Counted from the first letter of the stretch, positions 8,221-20,467 are shown. The stretch is 64,000 nucleotides of DNA from Synechococcus sp. RedBA-s (GCF_024345495.1 NZ_JAGQBF010000005.1:1-64000), one strand, 5' to 3'. The notes: a model not told the origin generated them from the sequence alone. Numbers and translations: made by a program.

Positions 8221-9336
8221 ATGCAGGTGTCACCGCGCTTCCTGACCCTGCTGCAGCTGCAGCTTGAGCAGTTCTCTGACCGCAGCGATCTCCGCTCCCT
8301 GGTGGTTTACCTGGCCATGCCCCGGGATGACGGCAAGCTGGCGCTGATGCCGGCTGGCCACTGGCCGCCCCAGCGCAGGGCACTTCCCGCCGTCGATGAA
8401 GACCAGAGCCTGCTGCTGCCCAGTGAGCAGCGCCGCTGGCTGCCCCTGCGCCACCAGAGCACCCTGCTGGGCGCCCTGCGGGTGGAGTTGGCCGGCAGCG
8501 CCTGGCCCGCCAACCTCCATCCACGGCTGCAGGCGGCGGCCCAGGCGCTGACCGAAGCCCTGCTGCTGGATCTGGAGCACCAGCGCCTGAGCGAGCAGCT
8601 GGAGCGGCAGCAGCAGCAGTTGCGCCTGCTGGTCCACCAGATGCGCAACCCCCTGGCCGCCCTGCGCACCTTTGCCCAGCTGCTCAAACGACGGCTCGAG
8701 GGCGATCCCGAGAACCGGGCCCTGGTGGAGAACCTGCTGGTGGAAGGGCAGCAGCTGCACCGCTACATCGAAGCGATCGACGGGCTCACGGATCCAACGG
8801 CGCTCCAGGCAGGCCCCCAGAGCGCAGGCCCCCTGCTGCTGCCACCATCCCTCCGGACCGGCGAGGCAACGCCGTTGCGGGAGCGGGTCGAACCTCTGCT
8901 GCAGCGCGCCGCCGCCACCGCCTCTTTGCAGGGGCGCCACTGGCAGGCCCCCGCCTCCCTGCCGGACTGGCGCGGCGACAGCGCTGTGGTGGCCGAGATT
9001 CTCGCCAACTTGCTGGAGAACGCCTTCCGCTACAGCCCCGAAGGAACCAGCGTTGGTCTGCACAGCGCCCTGGCCCCAGGCGGCTGCCCCAGGCTCACGG
9101 TCTGGGATGGGGGACTGGCGATCGCCGATCACGAGCACGAATCGATCTTCGGGCGGGGGATCCGTGGGGAAAGGGGTCAGGACCTGCCTGGCACGGGACT
9201 GGGGCTGGCCCTGGCCAGGGATCTGGCCCGCAGCCTGGGCGGTGAGCTGAGACTGCTCTGCCCCCCCAGCCGTGCCGCCAGCGATCTCCCCGATGCCGGC
9301 AACGCCTTTCTGCTGGAGCTGCCTCCCAGCACCTGA
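8221..9336 (+). CDS. Sensor histidine kinase, soluble
   Basis: About 371 residues. The first 105 residues look like a degenerate GAF-type sensory region, and no transmembrane helix is seen. A coiled-coil rich in Leu and Gln (about 115-135) leads into the H-box LLVHQMRNPLAALRTF (His139). The ATPase part shows an N-box EILANLLENAFRYSPEG (about 259-275) and a G2 box GTGLGLALARDLA. The G1 box is unusual, reading WDGGLAI where DNGPGI is common. No response regulator gene is adjacent, so its partner is elsewhere. The ATG at 8221 is chosen because homology-like sequence starts there. Confidence 0.85.
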   Translation: MQVSPRFLTLLQLQLEQFSDRSDLRSLVVYLAMPRDDGKLALMPAGHWPPQRRALPAVDEDQSLLLPSEQRRWLPLRHQSTLLGALRVELAGSAWPANLHPRLQAAAQALTEALLLDLEHQRLSEQLERQQQQLRLLVHQMRNPLAALRTFAQLLKRRLEGDPENRALVENLLVEGQQLHRYIEAIDGLTDPTALQAGPQSAGPLLLPPSLRTGEATPLRERVEPLLQRAAATASLQGRHWQAPASLPDWRGDSAVVAEILANLLENAFRYSPEGTSVGLHSALAPGGCPRLTVWDGGLAIADHEHESIFGRGIRGERGQDLPGTGLGLALARDLARSLGGELRLLCPPSRAASDLPDAGNAFLLELPPST

Positions 9337-9346
9337 AGCGCAGCGC

Positions 9347-10126
9347 CTAGCCGGCCCCGGCGGCCAGGGCCGCCAGGGCCAGCAGCAGCAGCGTCAGCGA
9401 CTCCACCCATTCCACGCAGGCGCCGTAGCTGTCGCCGCTGTGCCCCCCCAGGCGGCGGCCCAGAGCCAGCGGCAGCAACCAGGCCGGCAGCAGACCCAGC
9501 CAGCCCTGCCAGGGCCAGCCCATCGACGCCCCCACCAGGGAGAGCGGCAGCAGCAACAGCAGCGCGGGCCTGAGCTCCCGGCGAAGGCCGAGCCAGTGGC
9601 GCTGATGGAAGGCCGCTGTGCCGGCGGGGCGCAGATAGGCAAAGTGCTGGATGGCCAGCAACGGGGCGATGCGGCCCCACACCCCGGCCCAGACCAGGGC
9701 AAGGGCCAGCAGGGGTCCGAGATTCAGCTCCGCGAGGGTGAGCAGCGCCGCCGTCCGCAGCAGCAGCACCTGCAGCAGAGCGAGTACGCCGCTCGCCCCC
9801 ACCCGGCTGTCCTCCATGGCCTCCAGGGCCCGATCGCCGGCCGCCAGACCATCGCCGGTGTCCATCACCCCATCGGCATGGATACCTCCCGTCAGCCAGA
9901 GGCCCAGGGCCAGCACCAGGGCCACGCGGGCCCCTGCCGGCAGCCAGGCTTCGGCCAGGCACCAGAGCAGTCCCTGCAGCAGTCCCTGCAGCAGTCCGAT
10001 CCAGGGGGCGAAGCGGGCAATGCGCTCGAAGCGGGGCTGGGGCCGCGGCCAGGCGGGCAGCACCGTATAGAAGATCCAGGCCCCGGCCAGGTCCCGCAGC
10101 CAGGGGGGCGCCGCCGGGGGCCTCAT
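9347..10126 (-). CDS. cobS: Adenosylcobinamide-GDP ribazoletransferase
   Basis: Membrane enzyme that joins adenosylcobinamide-GDP to the lower-ligand nucleoside in cobalamin (in picocyanobacteria usually pseudocobalamin) synthesis. About 259 residues with several hydrophobic segments. The key motif GGIHADGVMDTGDGL corresponds to the Asp-rich family signature. GGHSGDSYGACVEWVE near the C-terminus is also typical. The upstream extension of the frame lacks family features, so ATG 10126 is preferred. It is divergent from tgt with only 53 bp between starts. Confidence 0.92.
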   Translation of the reverse strand: MRPPAAPPWLRDLAGAWIFYTVLPAWPRPQPRFERIARFAPWIGLLQGLLQGLLWCLAEAWLPAGARVALVLALGLWLTGGIHADGVMDTGDGLAAGDRALEAMEDSRVGASGVLALLQVLLLRTAALLTLAELNLGPLLALALVWAGVWGRIAPLLAIQHFAYLRPAGTAAFHQRHWLGLRRELRPALLLLLPLSLVGASMGWPWQGWLGLLPAWLLPLALGRRLGGHSGDSYGACVEWVESLTLLLLALAALAAGAG

Positions 10127-10179
10127 CGGCCAGCCCCCGGGACGCGATCTAGGTTCAGTCCCGAACTGTTCCAGCCGCC

Positions 10180-11325
10180 GTGACCCGCTCCGCCGCAGCG
10201 GCTGATCCCTTCCTGTTCGAGACCACGGCCCACTGCCCCAGGACCCAGGCCCGCTGCGGTGTCTTTCACACACCCCACGGCAGCGTCGAAACACCCCGTT
10301 TCATGCCGGTGGGCACCCTCGGCACAGTGAAGGGGGTGACCCCGGCGCAGCTGGCGGCCACCGGCGCCCAGATGGTGCTCGCCAACACGTATCACCTGCA
10401 CCTCCAGCCCGGGGAAGCCATCGTGGCGGAGGCCGGCGGGCTGCACCGCTTCATGGGCTGGGATGGGCCCCTCCTCACCGATTCGGGTGGGTTCCAGGTG
10501 TTCAGCCTCGGGGACATCAACGTGATCAGCGACGAGGGGGTGGTGTTCCGCTCGCCCCGCGACGGCTCGCGCATCAACCTCACACCGGAGCGGTCGATGC
10601 AGATCCAGATGGCGCTGGGGGCCGATGTGGCCATGGCCTTCGATCAATGTCCGCCCTATCCCGCCAGTGAAAACGACGTGGCCGAGGCCTGCCGCCGCAC
10701 CCATGCCTGGCTGGAGCGCTGCGTCGCCAGCCACAATCGCCGCGACCAAGCCCTGTTCGGCATCGTCCAGGGGGGCACTTTCCCCCATCTGCGCGAGCAG
10801 GCGGCACGGACGGTGAGCGCCATGGACCTGCCCGGCATCGCCATCGGCGGCGTGAGCGTTGGCGAGCCGGTGGAGTCGATGCACCAGATCGTGCGCCAGC
10901 TGGCGCCGCTGCTGCCCCGGGATCGCCCCCGCTACCTGATGGGGGTGGGCAGCCTGCGGGAGATGGCGATCGCCGTGGCCCAGGGCATCGACCTCTTCGA
11001 CTGCGTGCTGCCGACCCGCCTCGGACGCCACGGCACCGCCCTGGTGGGGGGCGAGCGCTGGAACCTGCGCAATGCCCGGTTCCGCCACGACCACAGCCCA
11101 CTGGATTCCAGCTGCGCCTGTCCGGCCTGCACCGGCCACAGCCGGGCCTATCTGCACCACCTGTTCCGCAGCGGCGAACTGCTGGGCCGGATCCTGCTCA
11201 GCCTGCACAACCTCACCCAGCTGATGCGCTTCAGCGCAGCCATGGCCACGTCCATCCGCGAGGGCTGTTTTGCAGAGGATTTCACTCCCTGGGAGCCCGA
11301 CTCCAGGGCCGCTCACACGTGGTAG
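10180..11325 (+). CDS. tgt: tRNA-guanine transglycosylase (queuine tRNA-ribosyltransferase)
   Basis: Exchanges guanine at position 34 of tRNAs with GUN anticodons for preQ1, on the way to queuosine. 381 residues, full length. The catalytic Asp101 lies in [13 protein letters not shown], and the second Asp, the nucleophile, is in [14 protein letters not shown]. The zinc site is formed by [17 protein letters not shown]. The GTG start at 10180 is the only one giving a full N-terminus. Confidence 0.96.
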   Translation: MTRSAAAADPFLFETTAHCPRTQARCGVFHTPHGSVETPRFMPVGTLGTVKGVTPAQLAATGAQMVLANTYHLHLQPGEAIVAEAGGLHRFMGWDGPLLTDSGGFQVFSLGDINVISDEGVVFRSPRDGSRINLTPERSMQIQMALGADVAMAFDQCPPYPASENDVAEACRRTHAWLERCVASHNRRDQALFGIVQGGTFPHLREQAARTVSAMDLPGIAIGGVSVGEPVESMHQIVRQLAPLLPRDRPRYLMGVGSLREMAIAVAQGIDLFDCVLPTRLGRHGTALVGGERWNLRNARFRHDHSPLDSSCACPACTGHSRAYLHHLFRSGELLGRILLSLHNLTQLMRFSAAMATSIREGCFAEDFTPWEPDSRAAHTW

Positions 11326-11359
11326 CGTCCAGCCCATATCACGATTTCGACGTTCAGGG

Positions 11360-11512
11360 ATGGTCTTCTCCACACTGATCACCGCCACCACCCTGGCCCA
11401 GCTTCCCGAGGCCTACCAGGCCTTTGGTCCCCTGGTCGACATCCTGCCGATCATCCCCCTGTTCTTCCTGCTGCTGGCCTTCGTCTGGCAGGCCTCCGTC
11501 GGCTTCCGCTGA
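11360..11512 (+). CDS. psbK: Photosystem II reaction centre protein K
   Basis: A 50-residue precursor of the small PSII subunit PsbK. The N-terminal 13 or so residues are normally removed, leaving a mature protein that starts near LPEAYQAF. The diagnostic run [13 protein letters not shown], followed by [12 protein letters not shown], forms the single transmembrane helix. It follows tgt by 34 bp and ends 3 bp before the stop of a convergent gene. The frame is open further upstream but only the ATG at 11360 gives a PsbK-like N-terminus. Confidence 0.96.
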   Translation: MVFSTLITATTLAQLPEAYQAFGPLVDILPIIPLFFLLLAFVWQASVGFR

Positions 11513-11515
11513 CCT

Positions 11516-12247
11516 TCAACCGCCCCGCAGCACCGCCCAGGCAAACGCCGGCAGGGCCAGCATCCGCCGCCAGCGGCTCGGTTCCTGGATCAGCCGGTAC
11601 AACCATTCAATCTGCAGGGCTCCCATCCAGCTGGGGGCCCTTTTTTTGGTTCCGGCCCAGACATCGAAGCTGCCGCCCACCCCCATCCAGAGGCCGGGCT
11701 GGCCCCGATGCAGGCGCTGGATCCAGATCTCCTGGCGGGGGACCCCCAGGGCCGCCAGCACCAGATCCGGCTGGCTGGCCTGCAGGCTGGTCTCCAGCCC
11801 CGACCAGGCTTCGGCGGGCTGATAGCCGTGCACTGTGGCGATGAGATCCAGGCCCGGCAGACGCAGCAGCAGCCGCTCCTTCAGGCGCTCCATCACCTCA
11901 GGAGACGCCCCCACCAAAGCCACCCGCCAGCCGCGCTCGGCGGCCTCCACCAGCAACCGATCGGCCAGCTCGATGCCCGGGCTGCGCCGCACCCGGTGCC
12001 CCTGCCGCCCCAGGGCCCAGACCACCCCGGCCCCATCGGGGATCACCAGCTCGGCGGCGCGGATCACATCCCCGAGGGCCGGATCCTCGAGGGCCGCCAT
12101 CGTCATCTCGGCGTTGAGGGTGACGATCTGGCCACCACCGCGGCCGTGCAGCGCCAGGGCGGCCTCGGCCACATCAGCGCAGACATCGATCGGCAGCCCC
12201 AGCACCTTCGAGCGCAGGCCAGCGGGAACCTGAGTTTCCGTCACCAT
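11516..12247 (-). CDS. WecG/TagA/CpsF family glycosyltransferase (GT26)
   Basis: About 243 residues of the GT26 family, which transfers a sugar (often N-acetylmannosaminuronate or related) to a lipid-linked acceptor during cell-surface polysaccharide synthesis. Recognisable motifs are LNAEMTMAAL, IPDGAGVVWA, the loop GASPEVMERL, VLAALGVPRQEIWI and MGVGGSFDVWAG. The sugar cannot be predicted. A much longer frame continues upstream but is antisense to the next gene, so ATG 12247 is preferred. Confidence 0.9.
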   Translation of the reverse strand: MVTETQVPAGLRSKVLGLPIDVCADVAEAALALHGRGGGQIVTLNAEMTMAALEDPALGDVIRAAELVIPDGAGVVWALGRQGHRVRRSPGIELADRLLVEAAERGWRVALVGASPEVMERLKERLLLRLPGLDLIATVHGYQPAEAWSGLETSLQASQPDLVLAALGVPRQEIWIQRLHRGQPGLWMGVGGSFDVWAGTKKRAPSWMGALQIEWLYRLIQEPSRWRRMLALPAFAWAVLRGG

Positions 12248-12340
12248 CACGGCCAGGTCCCTTCGAACCGCAGGGGAGAATCCAGCAGAGTACCCATCTG
12301 CGGCGCAGATCCCTCCATCAACCTCGCTGCCAGGCCGACC

Positions 12341-15300
12341 ATGACGAGCGAGTGGACCAGCGACGGCGGACTGGAGCCGCCCCTGCAGGAGCAGCTGGGT
12401 CCGCGCCAACTCAGCGATGAGGAGGCCCGCGAGCTGTTGCGCCACCTCGACGACCAGATCGAGCGGGTGGTGCTGGCCCGCCAGCATCCGATCACCGGCC
12501 TGCTGCCCGCCAGCACCGCCAACACCGTGCACGGCAATTACGGCGATGCCTGGGTGCGCGACTGCGTCTACTCGATCCAGTGCGTCTGGGGGCTGGCCCA
12601 GGCCCACCGCCGCCTCCATGGCCCCTGCACCCGCAGCCATGAGCTGAACCAGCGGGTGCTGCAGCTGATGCGCGGGCTGCTCACCGCCATGCTGCGCCAG
12701 TCGGCGAAGGTGGAGCGCTTCAAGCGCAGCCTCGATCGCCTCGATGCCATCCACGCCAAGTTCGACACCGGCACGGGCCATCCGGTGGTCTCCGACGACG
12801 GCTGGGGGCATCTGCAGCTCGATGCCACGGCCCTCTATCTGCTGCAGCTGGCCCAGCTGACCAGGGCCGGGCTGGTGGTGGTGCAGAGCAGCCACGAGCG
12901 GGATTTCCTCCAAAACCTGGTGTATTACGTGGCGCGGGCCTACCGGATCGCCGATTACGGCATCTGGGAGCGGGGTGACAAGGGCAACCACGGCGAGCCG
13001 GAGCGCAACGCCAGCTCGATCGGTCTGGTCAAGGCGGCCCTGGAGGCCCTCGAAGGCCTCGACCTCTACGGCCCCCACGGCGATGGCAGCTGCTGCCTGC
13101 ACATCCCCCATCCGGCGATCGTGCGGCTGCGCCGGGCCCTGCAGGCCCTGCTGCCGCGGGAATCAGCCAGCAAGGAGGTGGACAGCGCCTGCCTCTCGGT
13201 GATCGGCTACCCCGCCTGGGCGGTCGAAGACCCCGAGCTGGTGGAGCGCACCCGCCGCAAGATCCGCCGCGACCTCGGTGGCGCCTACGGCTACAAGCGC
13301 TTTCGCCGCGACGGCCACCAGACCCTGGTGGAAGACCACGAACGGTTGCACTACCAGCCGGAGGAACTGGCCCAGTTCGAGGGCATCGAGTGCGAGTGGC
13401 CCCTGTTCTTCGCCTACGAGCTGGTCACGGCCTGCTGTGAGGAGCGCTGGGGTGAGGCCTGGCACTGGCGACGGCGGCTGGAGGCGGTGAGCGTGGACGT
13501 GGATGGCGTGCCCGAGCTGCCCGAGCTCTACCTGGTGCCGGCCGAGGCGATCGAGGCGGAGCGGCTCCACCCCGGCACCCAGGAGCGCGTTGCCAATGAG
13601 AACGTGCCGCTGCTCTGGACCCAGAGCCTCACCTGGCTGGGTGACCTGCTGCTCCACGGTTTGCTGACACCGGAGGACATCGATCCCAGCCACAGGCGCC
13701 TGCCGGCTCCGCTGGGGGCCGAGCGGGTGCTGGTGGCCCTGGTGCCTGAGAATGAGTCCATCGCCGCGGCGCTGGAGCAGGCCGGCCTGCCGGTGACTCA
13801 TTCCCAGGGTTCGGTGCGGGTGGCCAGCTCCAGGGAGCTGGGCCGACGCATGGCCTCGGTGGGTGCCAACAGCAGGCTCGGCCTCAGTGGCTATCCGCCG
13901 GTGCGGATGGAAACCATGGCCACGGCACTTCTCTACCGCAGCCCCGCCGGCAAGGGCGACGCCGGCAGCGACGAGATGATGGCCTTCCTGCCCTCAGTGC
14001 TTGAGGAGGGCACCTTCTACCTGGCGGACGACCCCGAACAGCTGGCGGACACGGTGGCCAGCGAACTGCGGCTGCTGCAGCGGCAGTGGCGCGGCGATGG
14101 CCTGCCCCTGCTGCTGATCCCCCTGGCCGCCAGCCCCTTTCAGCGCGATCCCGCCGCCCTGATCCGCCTGGGGGACTCCCTGCGCAGCGGCCTGGTGGAG
14201 GGGGTGCCGGTGCAGCTCGATCGCCTGGAGGGATTGATCGATCAGGTCTGCTGGGAGGAGCTGCCGCCCCTGCTGGAGCAGCCGCCGGCCAGGCGCAGCC
14301 AGTCGGCGGCCCCGATGCTGCGCAGCAGCACCAGCCAGCAGCCGCTGACGATCCAGCAGGAGCAGGAACTGGAGGACATCACCATCCCCGGCCTGGCGGA
14401 TCTGCTCTGGCGCAGCACCTCGCTGCCGGAGCAGGCGGAGGTGCTTGAGCAGCTGGTGCAGCGGCTGGGGCAGAGCGCGATCCTGCAGGGCCCAGCCAGC
14501 GCCGGACCGCTGAAGCTGCAGGCGCTGGTGGAGGAGATCTACCGGCGGGGCCTGGCGGAGGGCGACTGGAACGTGGTGCGGCGCTGCGCCGGTCTGATGC
14601 AGCTGGTGCATCCCCAGCTGGAGGATGCCCTCACCGACATCCTGGTGCGTCAGAAGCAGGTGGTGGTGGGTCGGAACTACACCCATGACTCCTTGATCAG
14701 CCAGCCCCAGGGCAGCGCGATGATCGGCGCCATGATCCGCCACTTCAGCGGCGACGACGGCCGCGAGTGGATGCTGCAGCAGGAACTGCTGCTGGCCCTC
14801 GACGGCCTGGGCCGCTCGGAGCCGGAGCTGCTCAGCGGCAGCCTGACGATCCAGCTGGGGCAGCTGCTGCTGCTGCTCACCGGCGAGCTGGCAGCCGAGC
14901 GGGATCTCACCGCCGACGACGCCTTCGAAGCGCTCTGCGATCTGCCGCCCCACGCCATCCGCCGCCGGCTGCGCACGGTGCTGGCGGATGTGGAGCACGC
15001 CCGCGAGGCCCTGCGCCGCAAGGAGCAGCTCCACCTGAGCGGGCGGGTGCTCTGGGAGGTGCCCGATCCCCTCGACGACCTGCCCCTGGGCAAGGGCTGC
15101 GGCTGGATGCAGCACCGCCAGCGCCTGGGCGCCCTGCAGCGGGTACCGCGCGATTTCTACGCCGGCATCTGGGATCTGCTGCACCACTGCCGCGGCCTGG
15201 TGATCGGCGACAAGCTGGAACGCCGCAACCGCCTGGTGAGCGAGCCCCTGCTCTCGGAGAAGACCCCTGGCGAGCGCAACTTCGCCGCCCTGGTGGAGCA

Positions 15301-15652
15301 CCTGCTCAACAAGATCGAGGCGCCGGAATACCGCCAGCTCTGCACCGAGACCCTGCTCTCGCTGGTGGTGTTCGTGGGTGCCAACACCCAGGTGCGCTTC
15401 GACGACTACCTGGCCCTTGATGTGGTGATCGGCCACGCGGTGCGGGTGGGCTGGCAGCAGACCCATCCGGAGCTGGCTGGGAAGGACTATGCCCAGCAGA
15501 AATCAGCCGCCTGGGATCTCTTCTATGCCTCGTCTCCGGCCTGCTGCCGCCGCTGGCAGATCCTTGCCCTCCGCGACCTCACCGAGGTCGCGGAGGGGGC
15601 CGCCGTCGTTGCTCAGATCGGAGCGTCGAGGGCCATGCAGAGCGAGGGCTGA
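12341..15652 (+). CDS. GH15 / phosphorylase-kinase-like large protein
   Basis: A 1103-residue protein. The first 600 or so residues form an (alpha/alpha)6-type glycoside hydrolase 15 domain like that in the alpha/beta subunits of eukaryotic phosphorylase kinase. Landmarks are GLLPASTANTVHGNYGDAWV, RDCVYSIQCVWGLA, DGWGHLQLDATALYLLQL and a W/E-rich stretch ECEWPLFFAYELV. The C-terminal 450 residues are Leu/Gln-rich helical repeats of unclear role. It could act on glycogen or another glucan, but catalysis is not shown. ATG 12341 is chosen; upstream sequence of the same frame is antisense to the GT26 gene. Its 3' end overlaps the convergent oxidoreductase gene by 40 nt. Confidence 0.8.
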   Translation: MTSEWTSDGGLEPPLQEQLGPRQLSDEEARELLRHLDDQIERVVLARQHPITGLLPASTANTVHGNYGDAWVRDCVYSIQCVWGLAQAHRRLHGPCTRSHELNQRVLQLMRGLLTAMLRQSAKVERFKRSLDRLDAIHAKFDTGTGHPVVSDDGWGHLQLDATALYLLQLAQLTRAGLVVVQSSHERDFLQNLVYYVARAYRIADYGIWERGDKGNHGEPERNASSIGLVKAALEALEGLDLYGPHGDGSCCLHIPHPAIVRLRRALQALLPRESASKEVDSACLSVIGYPAWAVEDPELVERTRRKIRRDLGGAYGYKRFRRDGHQTLVEDHERLHYQPEELAQFEGIECEWPLFFAYELVTACCEERWGEAWHWRRRLEAVSVDVDGVPELPELYLVPAEAIEAERLHPGTQERVANENVPLLWTQSLTWLGDLLLHGLLTPEDIDPSHRRLPAPLGAERVLVALVPENESIAAALEQAGLPVTHSQGSVRVASSRELGRRMASVGANSRLGLSGYPPVRMETMATALLYRSPAGKGDAGSDEMMAFLPSVLEEGTFYLADDPEQLADTVASELRLLQRQWRGDGLPLLLIPLAASPFQRDPAALIRLGDSLRSGLVEGVPVQLDRLEGLIDQVCWEELPPLLEQPPARRSQSAAPMLRSSTSQQPLTIQQEQELEDITIPGLADLLWRSTSLPEQAEVLEQLVQRLGQSAILQGPASAGPLKLQALVEEIYRRGLAEGDWNVVRRCAGLMQLVHPQLEDALTDILVRQKQVVVGRNYTHDSLISQPQGSAMIGAMIRHFSGDDGREWMLQQELLLALDGLGRSEPELLSGSLTIQLGQLLLLLTGELAAERDLTADDAFEALCDLPPHAIRRRLRTVLADVEHAREALRRKEQLHLSGRVLWEVPDPLDDLPLGKGCGWMQHRQRLGALQRVPRDFYAGIWDLLHHCRGLVIGDKLERRNRLVSEPLLSEKTPGERNFAALVEHLLNKIEAPEYRQLCTETLLSLVVFVGANTQVRFDDYLALDVVIGHAVRVGWQQTHPELAGKDYAQQKSAAWDLFYASSPACCRRWQILALRDLTEVAEGAAVVAQIGASRAMQSEG

Positions 15653-16620
15653 TCCACCGCCAGCTCGATCAGGTTGGCGAGCATCAGCGCCCTGGAGGCC
15701 TGCTGGCCATCGACAGCCGGCACCTCCCGGCCACGCAGACAGAGCAGGAAGTGCTCCAGCTCGGCATAGAGCGGCTCGATCGAGGTGGTGCTTACTTCCT
15801 CGATGAAGCCATCATTGCGATAGAGCAACTCGCCGTGGTCGGCCGAGACCCACTCATGGGCGCGGCGGTGGATGTGCAGCCGGCGGTTGAGGAAATCGGT
15901 TTCCACCAGACTGGCGCGGCAATGGGCGCTGAGGCTGCGGATCTTGCGGTGGGCCATCTTGCTGGCCGTGAGGCTGGCCACCACCCCGTTGCTAAAGCCA
16001 AGGGTGGCATTGACGTAGTCGATCGGGCCCTCGGAACTGCGCCCACCCGCCGCCGCCAGCCGCACCACCTGGGAGCCGGCCAGCTCGAGCACCAGATCGA
16101 TGTCGTGGATCATCAGATCAAGCACCACCGAGACATCGTTGGCGCGATCGGCATGGGGGCTGTGACGGCGTGCCTCCAGCACCACCACTTCTTCGTTGGC
16201 CACCACCTTGAGCAGTTCGCGGAAGGCGGGGTTGAAGCGCTCGATGTGGCCCACCTGAAGCTGGCGACCCGCCAGTTCCGCCGCCCCGATCAGGGCGCTG
16301 GCCTCCTCCTGGCTGGCGGCGATCGGCTTCTCGATCAGCACATGCAGACCGGCCTGGAGGCAGGCCATGCCCACCCGATGGTGCAGCAGGGTGGGCACGG
16401 CGATGCAGACCGCCTCGACCTGAGGCAGCAGGTCGTCGAAGTTCTCGAACCAGCGGCAGCCGAACTGCTCAATGGCCAGCTGGCCGCGGCGTTGATCGGG
16501 ATCGGCCACTCCCACCAGCTCGGCGTCCCGCAACAGGCTCAGGACCCTGGCGTGGTGCCACCCCATGTTGCCGATGCCGATGACCCCCACCTTGACCGGG
16601 GTGATGGGATCGCTGCTCAT
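15613..16620 (-). CDS. Gfo/Idh/MocA family oxidoreductase
   Basis: About 335 residues. The N-terminal Rossmann fold shows VGVIGIGNMGWHHARVL, and the family motif VLIEKPIAAS carries the catalytic-site Lys. The C-terminal alpha/beta domain has HDIDLVLELAG, whose first His is commonly catalytic. Such enzymes oxidise or reduce sugars and inositols with NAD(P). A nucleotide-sugar dehydrogenase role in surface glycans is likely from the family but not shown here. ATG 16620 is preferred over an upstream ATG at 16686 because the fold begins shortly after it. Confidence 0.88.
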   Translation of the reverse strand: MSSDPITPVKVGVIGIGNMGWHHARVLSLLRDAELVGVADPDQRRGQLAIEQFGCRWFENFDDLLPQVEAVCIAVPTLLHHRVGMACLQAGLHVLIEKPIAASQEEASALIGAAELAGRQLQVGHIERFNPAFRELLKVVANEEVVVLEARRHSPHADRANDVSVVLDLMIHDIDLVLELAGSQVVRLAAAGGRSSEGPIDYVNATLGFSNGVVASLTASKMAHRKIRSLSAHCRASLVETDFLNRRLHIHRRAHEWVSADHGELLYRNDGFIEEVSTTSIEPLYAELEHFLLCLRGREVPAVDGQQASRALMLANLIELAVDQPSLCMALDAPI

Positions 16621-16722
16621 CGTCGCACCAGCACACCCGCCAACGTGATCTCCAAGCGTTCCAGTACAGGCATTATCAATGATCATCCGCTCCGGTTGCG
16701 TCAGCGCTGCTGAGTCGTTGCC

Positions 16723-18014
16723 TCAGTCGGAGGCGCGGCGAGTGATCTGAACCCGCTCGATGCGGGGGCCGTCCATGGCGCTGATCTCGAACTGGTGTCC
16801 CTTCCAGCGCAGGCTCTCCCCGGGGGCCGGGATGTGTTGCAGCCGCTCCAGCATGAAGCCAGCCAGGGTGTGGTGGCCGTCGGCCTCCGGCAGGGCGAGG
16901 TCAAGCTGGCGGTTGAGCTCGAAGATCTCCAGATCGCCCGCCACCAGCCAGGTGTCGTCCTGAAGGCGCTGCAGGTTCTGGCGGATCGTGATCAGATCAT
17001 CCTCATCGCCGACGATCTCGCTGGTGAGGTCGGCCACCGTCACCAGGCCCTCGGTGCCGCCGTGTTCATCCACCACCACCAGCAGGGGCTGACCGCTGCG
17101 GATCAGCGGCAGCAGCACCGCCAGGGACACCGTTTCCTGTACCCGTGCCACCGGGGTGATGAAGGGGGCCAGGAGCGTGTCGCCCTGCAGCTGCCCCTGG
17201 GCAATCGGTTCGGCCAGGCGACGCAGATCGAGCACACCGCGCACGTCATCAAGCGACTGACCGATGACGGGGAAACGGGCGTGGGCGGTGGCATGTACGG
17301 CCTCCATCATCTCAGCGAAAGTGACCTCCAGGGGGAGGGTGACCATGCCGGAGCGGGGCACCATCACCTCCCGCACCTGGGTGTCTCGCAGGGAGAACAC
17401 CCCTTCGAGAATGCTGCGCTCATCCGGCAGCAGACCGGTGACGCTGTTGGATTCGATCAGGGTTTCCAGCTCGCCGGCGGAGAGGGCGGGCACCAGCTCA
17501 TCCCAGTTGCGCGGCAGACCCAGCAGGCGCAGCAGACCATTGGCGAACCGCTCCACCAGAATCAACAACGGCCAGAGCGTACGGATCACCCACTCCAGCA
17601 ACGGCGCCAGCTGCAGGGCCGAGCTCTCCGGCCGGTGCATCACCCAGGCTTTGGGGGCCACACCGCCGATCACGGTGGCCAGCCCCACCAGGCCCAGGAA
17701 CACCACCACATCCAACCAGAGGCGCTCAGCCCCGGGATCGAGCCGCACCGCCAGACCACGGCCAGCCCAGCCGAGGGCCACCATCGCCAGGGCCACCCCC
17801 AGCTGGGTGGCCACCAGAACCCGGCGCAGGCGCTGCTGCAGCCGCTCCACCGAGAGGGCACCGCCGTGACCGTCGGCGGCAAGCACCTTGACCCGGCTGG
17901 GCCGCAGGTGAATCAGGGCGAACTCGCTGGCGGCGAAGAAGGCCAGCAGCGCCAGCAGGGCCAGCAGCAGAACGAGCAGGCGCATGGGAAGGAGAGCAGC
18001 GAGCAGGTTGAGGT

Positions 18015-18018
<4 letters not shown>
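16723..18018 (-). CDS. HlyC/CorC (CNNM) family membrane protein
   Basis: 431 residues: an N-terminal DUF21/CNNM transmembrane domain (about 1-190, with FAASEFALIHLRPSRVK), a pair of CBS domains (about 195-320, with REVMVPRSGMVTL and HGGTEGLVTVADL), and a C-terminal CorC_HlyC domain. The family is linked to Mg2+/Co2+ efflux or tolerance; the older name hemolysin is misleading. The GTG start at 18018 overlaps the stop of glmS by 3 nt (GTGA), suggesting translational coupling. Confidence 0.88.
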
Positions 18019-19940
<1,922 letters not shown>

Positions 19941-20024
19941 GGCTGAAGGGCCGGACTTTGGCTGTTTCTAAAGGATCAGCCCCCGCGCGCCCAGTGCGCT
20001 GGACAGGAACGGGGTGCAGGCATG

Positions 20025-20047
20025 AAAAAAGCCCGACAAAGCCGGGC
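20025..20047 (-). terminator. Intrinsic terminator of psaC
   Basis: On the minus strand GCCCGGC...GTCGGGC forms a hairpin that is followed by six T (six A at 20025-20030 on the plus strand). It lies 27 bp after the psaC stop codon. Confidence 0.8.
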
Positions 20048-20073
20048 CGAGGTGCACAGAGCGGATGAAGGCC

Positions 20074-20467
<394 letters not shown>

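Noticed and set aside
9961-10000. Short direct repeat (CAGTCCCTGCAG units) that might suggest a repeat array
   Set aside because: It lies inside cobS and simply encodes LQGLLQGLL in a membrane helix.
15751-16713. 320-codon plus-strand frame across the oxidoreductase gene
   Set aside because: Antisense to a Gfo/Idh/MocA gene with clear motifs; composition typical of a shadow.
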